A DNA stretch of 64,000 bases from Allonocardiopsis opalescens. Its GTDB lineage: Bacteria; Actinomycetota; Actinomycetes; Streptosporangiales; Streptosporangiaceae. The DNA lies in NCBI RefSeq assembly GCF_003002095.1, contig NZ_PVZC01000005.1, forward strand, positions 527,773 to 591,772, read 5' to 3'. How positions within the stretch are numbered: position 1 is the stretch's first letter; the number at the start of each line of letters is the position of its first letter. The notes beneath the pieces are model-generated. The model had not been told where the DNA came from. It ran no database searches and was given only the letters and a program-made list of their open reading frames with translations. Of this stretch, positions 56,606 through 64,000 are shown in pieces. Position numbers and translations under genes: made by a program.

Positions 56606-57754
56606 TCACGAGTCCGATGCGGCGCCAGCCGCTGCCCCTGATGCCGCTTCTTCTTCCACGCCGAAGTCGGAAACGGGGTACAGCCGACTCGCCCCGTCGC
56701 CGTCCTTCTCCACGAACCAGACCTGGTCGCGCCGGAGTACCCGGTCTCCCCGGATTCGATCCATCAGCCCCGAGTCATGGCTTGCGAAGATGAGCTGAGC
56801 GTTTCGAGGATTAGTCCGCCGTTCTTGGAACGAATCGACCACAGCCCTGGAGACATAGAGATGAAGTCCCGCACCGAAATCATCCACGACAAGCACGTTG
56901 CCCGCGTCCATCGTCGCAAGAACGGCGAGGCACAATTTCACCAGAGTTCGCGTTCCGCCTGATAGGTCTGACGCGGCCAGCATGCCCAGAGGACCGGATC
57001 GGAAGGCCAATTCGTCCATCCAGGAGTCTCCCTCACCGCTGCACGTGCTCGGTCCACGGCCACCCCGCACCTCCCCTGCCACGACCGCGCCACCGGGACG
57101 CACCACCACCTTGTCGACCCCTGTGTCCATAGCACGGAGGAGCATGGACAAACGGTCGAGACGGTTCTGATTCACCGCGCATCGGCCGTCGAACTGGTCA
57201 GGGTAGACACAAAGAGCGCCGAACCAGTCATATACCCGTTGCGCCTCCTGCTGTCCGGCATCGGCGGCCGCAGGGAGCAACAGCCTGTCCGCGGCGACGG
57301 TCTCGGCCGAAGCGCGCAGCGGCGCGGGCGGAAACGCGCACCCGCGCGCCATTCCGGTCCTCTCGAAGACGACCCGACCGGTTCGCTCCGCGGAAGCGGA
57401 TTGATATAGCCATTCTTCGGTTATATGAGCGTCGTCGACGGAATAGCCGTACTCGAATCGCGATCCGCCGAGCAGCAGTTCGACCACGTATCGGGTCGGT
57501 CTGGCCCGCGAGTCCGGATCCAACGCGAAGGGCGTCCGCGCGCCGTTCTTCCCGGGTTCGTCGTTCCGGATCTCCCGGCGCATGCGACCGAGTGCGTCGA
57601 GCAGGCTCGACTTGCCCGCCGCATTCGCACCGAAGATGCCCGTGACGGGGACGGCCGACAGGCCGCCGCGCGCCCGGACATGCGGTGGGACCAGGGACAA
57701 CCGCTGTTCGTCACGCAGCGACCTGTGGTTGGCGACATGGAAGCTCAGCAGCAC
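56606..57754 (-). CDS. AAA/ABC-type ATPase (AAA_15/21), putative defence protein
   Basis: The 382-residue protein has Walker A VTGIFGANAAGKSSLLDALG near the N-terminus, an ABC-like signature SDLSGGTRTLVKLCLAVLAT, Walker B NVLVVDDFGAGLH and a switch LIFASHDSGLMD. This matches stand-alone AAA_15/AAA_21 ATPases such as RloA/AbiL-type proteins that usually pair with a nuclease. No partner gene (RloB, TOPRIM) adjoins. Walker B has Asp-Asp where Asp-Glu is usual. GTG 57754 behind GGGGG is the chosen start. Its GC content is slightly below the neighbours. Confidence 0.78.
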   Translation of the reverse strand: MLLSFHVANHRSLRDEQRLSLVPPHVRARGGLSAVPVTGIFGANAAGKSSLLDALGRMRREIRNDEPGKNGARTPFALDPDSRARPTRYVVELLLGGSRFEYGYSVDDAHITEEWLYQSASAERTGRVVFERTGMARGCAFPPAPLRASAETVAADRLLLPAAADAGQQEAQRVYDWFGALCVYPDQFDGRCAVNQNRLDRLSMLLRAMDTGVDKVVVRPGGAVVAGEVRGGRGPSTCSGEGDSWMDELAFRSGPLGMLAASDLSGGTRTLVKLCLAVLATMDAGNVLVVDDFGAGLHLYVSRAVVDSFQERRTNPRNAQLIFASHDSGLMDRIRGDRVLRRDQVWFVEKDGDGASRLYPVSDFGVEEEAASGAAAGAASDS

Positions 57755-57923
57755 GGACGATGCCCCCGCCTCATCGGAAGGATCCGGCGACCCGAACGGC
57801 CGGAGAAACCCACATCGCAACGCTACGCGCTCAAGTCGCTACTTGTTGCAATATTCGGCGAGATCCGGTCACGAGACCGGCGCCGCCCCCAGGATCGGGG
57901 GCGGCGCCGTCAGCGCCCCGGCC

Positions 57924-60548
<2,625 letters not shown>

Positions 60549-60688
60549 ACTCTGCTTTTCCTCCCCCGAACGGGCGGCGCACGCGCCGGGGCGCCGCCGC
60601 GCCCGCGCTCCGCGCGCACTTGTCGTGGTGTTGTCGTGCCGGCCGCCGGCGCCCGCCCGCGCCCCCGTGCGGGACGGGCGCCGGATGG

Positions 60689-61123
60689 TCACTCGGTGGT
60701 GTGCTGGGTCCGCCAGACCGTCACGCTGGCCCGGCGCACCGGCAGCCGGTCGCCGCCCTCGCCGGGCTCGGCGTCGGTGCCGCCCCTGGCGCGGCGGGCG
60801 ACGGCGGCGCGGGCCGCGTCCAGTTCGTTGTGCAGGTGGAACAGCTGCGCCCGCAGCTCCTCGACCTGCTGCTCCAGTTCGAGGATGCGCTTGATGCCGG
60901 CGAGGTTGATGCCCTCCTCCTGCGAGAGGCGCTGCACCTCGCGCAGCAGGGTGATGTCGCGCATCGAGTAGCGGCGGCCGCGGCCCGACGCCCGGCCGGG
61001 CGAGACCAGCCCGAGCCGGTCGTACTGGCGCAGGGTCTGCGGATGCAGTCCGGACAGCTCCGCCGCCACTGAGATCACGTACACCGGTGTGTCGTCGCCG
61101 AACGGATTGCCTGCCATGACCAT
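60689..61123 (-). CDS. hspR: HspR, MerR-type heat-shock repressor
   Basis: The 144-residue protein has a MerR helix-turn-helix ([39 protein letters not shown]) and a coiled coil ([20 protein letters not shown]). HspR represses the dnaK operon and clpB by binding HAIR boxes, with DnaK as co-repressor. ATG 61123 overlaps the dnaJ stop (TGATG), so the two are coupled. Confidence 0.95.
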   Translation of the reverse strand: MVMAGNPFGDDTPVYVISVAAELSGLHPQTLRQYDRLGLVSPGRASGRGRRYSMRDITLLREVQRLSQEEGINLAGIKRILELEQQVEELRAQLFHLHNELDAARAAVARRARGGTDAEPGEGGDRLPVRRASVTVWRTQHTTE

Positions 61124-62271
61124 CACCCGCCTCCCGACTGGGCGTAGAGGCCGCCGCGCGGGTCGTCGTCCGACGCGGCGTCCCGGAACTGCTTGAGTGC
61201 CTCTTCCTGCTTCGCGTTGATCTTCTGGGGGACGGCCACCTCGACGGAGACCAGCATGTCGCCCCGGCTGCCGTCGCGGCGCCGGACGCCGCGCCCGCGC
61301 ACCCGGAAGGTGCGGCCGGAGGGGGTGCCCGCCGGGATCTTGAGGGTCACCTGGCTGCCGTCCAGGGTGGGCACCTTGACCTCTGAGCCCAGCGCCGCCT
61401 CGTCGAAGGTGACGGGGACGGTGATGGTCAGGTTGTCGTCGCTGCGCCCGAAGAGCTTGTGCGGCTTGACGGTGACGCGCACGTAGAGGTCGCCGGCCCG
61501 GCCGCCGTTCTGGCCCGGGGTGCCCTTGCCGGTCAGCCGGATGCGCTGGCCGTCGCGGACCCCGGCGGGGATGCGGGCGTGGATGGTGCGCGAGGTCTTC
61601 TCGCGGCCGCTGCCGCCGCACACCGGGCAGTTCTCCTCCGGCAGGAAGCCGCGGCCCTTGCAGGTGCGGCAGGGCTCGGACAGCGAGAAGCCGCCCAGGG
61701 GACGGGCGGAGTGGCCGGTTCCCTCGCAGGTCGGGCAGACCCGCGGCGGACGGCCGAACTTGTCGCCGGTGCCCTTGCAGGCATTGCAGGCCGCCTCGCC
61801 GGGCAGGCCGATGGCGACGGTGGTGCCGTCGATGGCCTGCTCGAACTCCAGGGTCGCCTCGGTCTCGACATCGCGGCCGCGCCGGGCGCGGGTGGTGCCG
61901 CGGGTGCGGCCGCCGCCGAAGAGGTCGCCGAAGAGGTCGCCGATCCGCTCGCCGCCGGGGGCGGTGCCGCCGCTCCGGTTGAAGATGTCGCCGAAGTCGA
62001 AGCCGCCGCCGGCGCCGCCCGGCCGGTAGCCGGCGCCGAACAGCGAGCGGGCGTCGTCGTACTCCTTGCGGCGCTTCTCGTCGGACAGGACGTTGTACGC
62101 CTCGGAGATCTCCTTGAAGCGCTCCTCGGCCTGCGCGTCGTTCTTGTTGGCGTCCGGGTGATAGGTGCGGGCCAGCTTCCGGTACGCCTGCTTGATCTCG
62201 TCCTGGGCGGCCGTCTTCGCGACGCCGAGGACTTTGTAGTAGTCCTTCTCCAGGAAGTCCTTGGTGCTCAT
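61123..62271 (-). CDS. dnaJ: DnaJ co-chaperone
   Basis: The 382-residue type I DnaJ has a J domain ([20 protein letters not shown], with HPD in YHPDANKND), a Gly/Phe region, and four CxxCxGxG zinc motifs ([32 protein letters not shown]) before the C-terminal substrate-binding domains. It delivers substrates to DnaK and stimulates its ATPase. It is the third gene of the operon. Confidence 0.97.
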   Translation of the reverse strand: MSTKDFLEKDYYKVLGVAKTAAQDEIKQAYRKLARTYHPDANKNDAQAEERFKEISEAYNVLSDEKRRKEYDDARSLFGAGYRPGGAGGGFDFGDIFNRSGGTAPGGERIGDLFGDLFGGGRTRGTTRARRGRDVETEATLEFEQAIDGTTVAIGLPGEAACNACKGTGDKFGRPPRVCPTCEGTGHSARPLGGFSLSEPCRTCKGRGFLPEENCPVCGGSGREKTSRTIHARIPAGVRDGQRIRLTGKGTPGQNGGRAGDLYVRVTVKPHKLFGRSDDNLTITVPVTFDEAALGSEVKVPTLDGSQVTLKIPAGTPSGRTFRVRGRGVRRRDGSRGDMLVSVEVAVPQKINAKQEEALKQFRDAASDDDPRGGLYAQSGGG

Positions 62272-62410
62272 CTAGGCGTCCCCTGCTCCGCGATCACGCC
62301 GGCCGCGGCTGCGTACCGGTGCTGCTGTCATATGTCCCTCGTTCGCGGCCGGCCATGTCCCCGCGTGCCCGGGAAGTTCCCGGGCCGGCGGACACGGCCG
62401 GCCGCCATCG

Positions 62411-63157
62411 CTACTTCTCCGCGCCGCCGGCCGCGTCGGACCCGCCCGCCGCGCCCTCGGGGGGCCAGACCTCGCCCTCCTGGCCCTCCTGCGGCCCGGC
62501 CCCGGAGTCGTCGGGAGCCGTTTCCGGGGCGTCGGCCGCCTCGGGGGCGGCCTCGGCCGCCGGCGCGTCGCCGCCGGGCTCGGCCACCACGACCCGCGCC
62601 GGCCGGATCACCCGCTCGGCCATGGTGTAGCCGGGCTGGAAGATCTCCACGCAGGTCGGTTCGGTGACCTCGTCGGAGTACTTGTGCATCAGCGCTTCGT
62701 GCACGTTCGGGTCGAAGGGGTCGCCCACCTCGCCGAACCGGTTCAGCCCCAGTTTGGTGACGGTCGCCTCCAGCGACTCGGCCACCGACTTGAAGCCGCC
62801 GGTGAGCTCTTCGTGCTCACGGGCCCGGCCGATGTCGTCCAGCACGGGAAGCAGGTCGGCGAGCACCTTGGCGACGGCCAGCTCCTGCACCACCACCCGG
62901 TCGCGCTCGACGCGCCGCCGGTAGTTGGTGTACTCGGCCTGCAGCCGCTGCAGGTCGGCCGTTCGCTCGCCGACCTGGGTGCGCAGCTCCTCCAGCTCCG
63001 CCGAGTCTCCCCCGGCCGGGGGCTCGGCGGGCGCGCCGGCCCGGTCGTCCGGGCCGGCCTCCGCGCTCTCCCGGACATCGCCCGTGTCGGGGTCGATGCG
63101 CCGGCGGTCCCGGATCACCGGGCCCTCCTGCTCGTCTTCGTATCCCTTCTCAGCCAC
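62411..63157 (-). CDS. grpE: GrpE nucleotide-exchange factor
   Basis: The 248-residue protein has the GrpE coiled coil (DLQRLQAEYTNYRRRVERDR) and head domain (VLADLLPVLDDIGRAREHEE, GLNRFGEVGDPFDPNVHEAL, EIFQPGYTMAERVIRPARV). Long acidic, Ala-rich tails lie at both ends. It releases ADP from DnaK. GTG 63157 has a GGAG-like site upstream. It lies between dnaK and dnaJ. Confidence 0.96.
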   Translation of the reverse strand: MAEKGYEDEQEGPVIRDRRRIDPDTGDVRESAEAGPDDRAGAPAEPPAGGDSAELEELRTQVGERTADLQRLQAEYTNYRRRVERDRVVVQELAVAKVLADLLPVLDDIGRAREHEELTGGFKSVAESLEATVTKLGLNRFGEVGDPFDPNVHEALMHKYSDEVTEPTCVEIFQPGYTMAERVIRPARVVVAEPGGDAPAAEAAPEAADAPETAPDDSGAGPQEGQEGEVWPPEGAAGGSDAAGGAEK

Positions 63158-63205
63158 CGCTCCTGCTCTCCCTGTCTAGCGGTCGTCCATCGATGCGGAC
63201 GGTTC

Positions 63206-64000
<795 letters not shown>

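Overview
The window is about 64 kb of very GC-rich DNA with high third-position GC, from an actinomycete chromosome. The actinobacterial signs are a SARP/BTAD regulator, a BldC-like protein, a DinB/DUF664 (mycothiol-type) protein, RNase AS, an F420-type reductase, a dnaK-grpE-dnaJ-hspR-clpB cluster, leaderless TANNNT promoters and an actinomycete integrative and conjugative element (AICE). Streptomyces or Streptosporangiales (e.g. Nocardiopsidaceae) would fit; the sequence alone does not settle the genus.

Left part (1-31.8 kb, chromosomal). 0.8-7.7 kb is an amino-sugar PTS locus: a mannose-family transporter (fused IIC-IID, IIA, IIB), a SIS-domain sugar isomerase/deaminase and NagA, all leftward, with a divergent DeoR regulator. 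Three copies of an intergenic repeat carrying paired DnaA-box-like sequences are interspersed in it. Next come a TetR/F420-reductase pair, a secreted esterase, an RNase A-like toxin with a CdiI-like immunity gene, a two-component system whose kinase has an extracytoplasmic tail, and a LysR gene. 18-22 kb holds a CoA-transferase / CitE-type lyase / CitM-type transporter module whose two promoters share a 14-bp element. 22-31.8 kb holds a GNAT protein, a MerR/aldo-keto reductase pair, an SDR, a large SARP-NTPase with an internally repeated insertion, DinB, an amidase and RNase AS.

Middle (31,925-44,003): an AICE integrated in the 3' end of tRNA-Arg(ACG). Both att sites are present as a 41-bp direct repeat. 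The integrase and excisionase genes abut the intact tRNA. A TraB/FtsK-type translocase follows a run of small transfer genes behind a 35-bp palindrome. The left two thirds is cargo and regulation: a coiled-coil protein resembling pPIWI-associated nucleases, two paralogous XRE regulators with tandem operator-like repeats, a HATPase-GntR-GntR fusion, an HD protein, an AspBHI-type modification-dependent restriction enzyme and a Nudix protein reminiscent of pSAM2 Pif. No replication initiator gene is recognisable.

Right part (44-64 kb, chromosomal): an AA10 LPMO-like protein whose candidate active-site histidine is internal; a lipoprotein; a degenerate GGDEF protein; and an 804-residue ECF sigma factor fused to a zinc finger, a membrane helix and a large exported region. 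The last two genes are bracketed by an inverted pair of a ~130-bp intergenic repeat. Then follow a DUF1992 protein, a NYN-domain protein with a repetitive linker, a TPR protein, an AraC/quinone-reductase pair, AIM24, an AAA ATPase, and finally the chaperone cluster clpB-hspR-dnaJ-grpE-dnaK (dnaK cut by the window edge).
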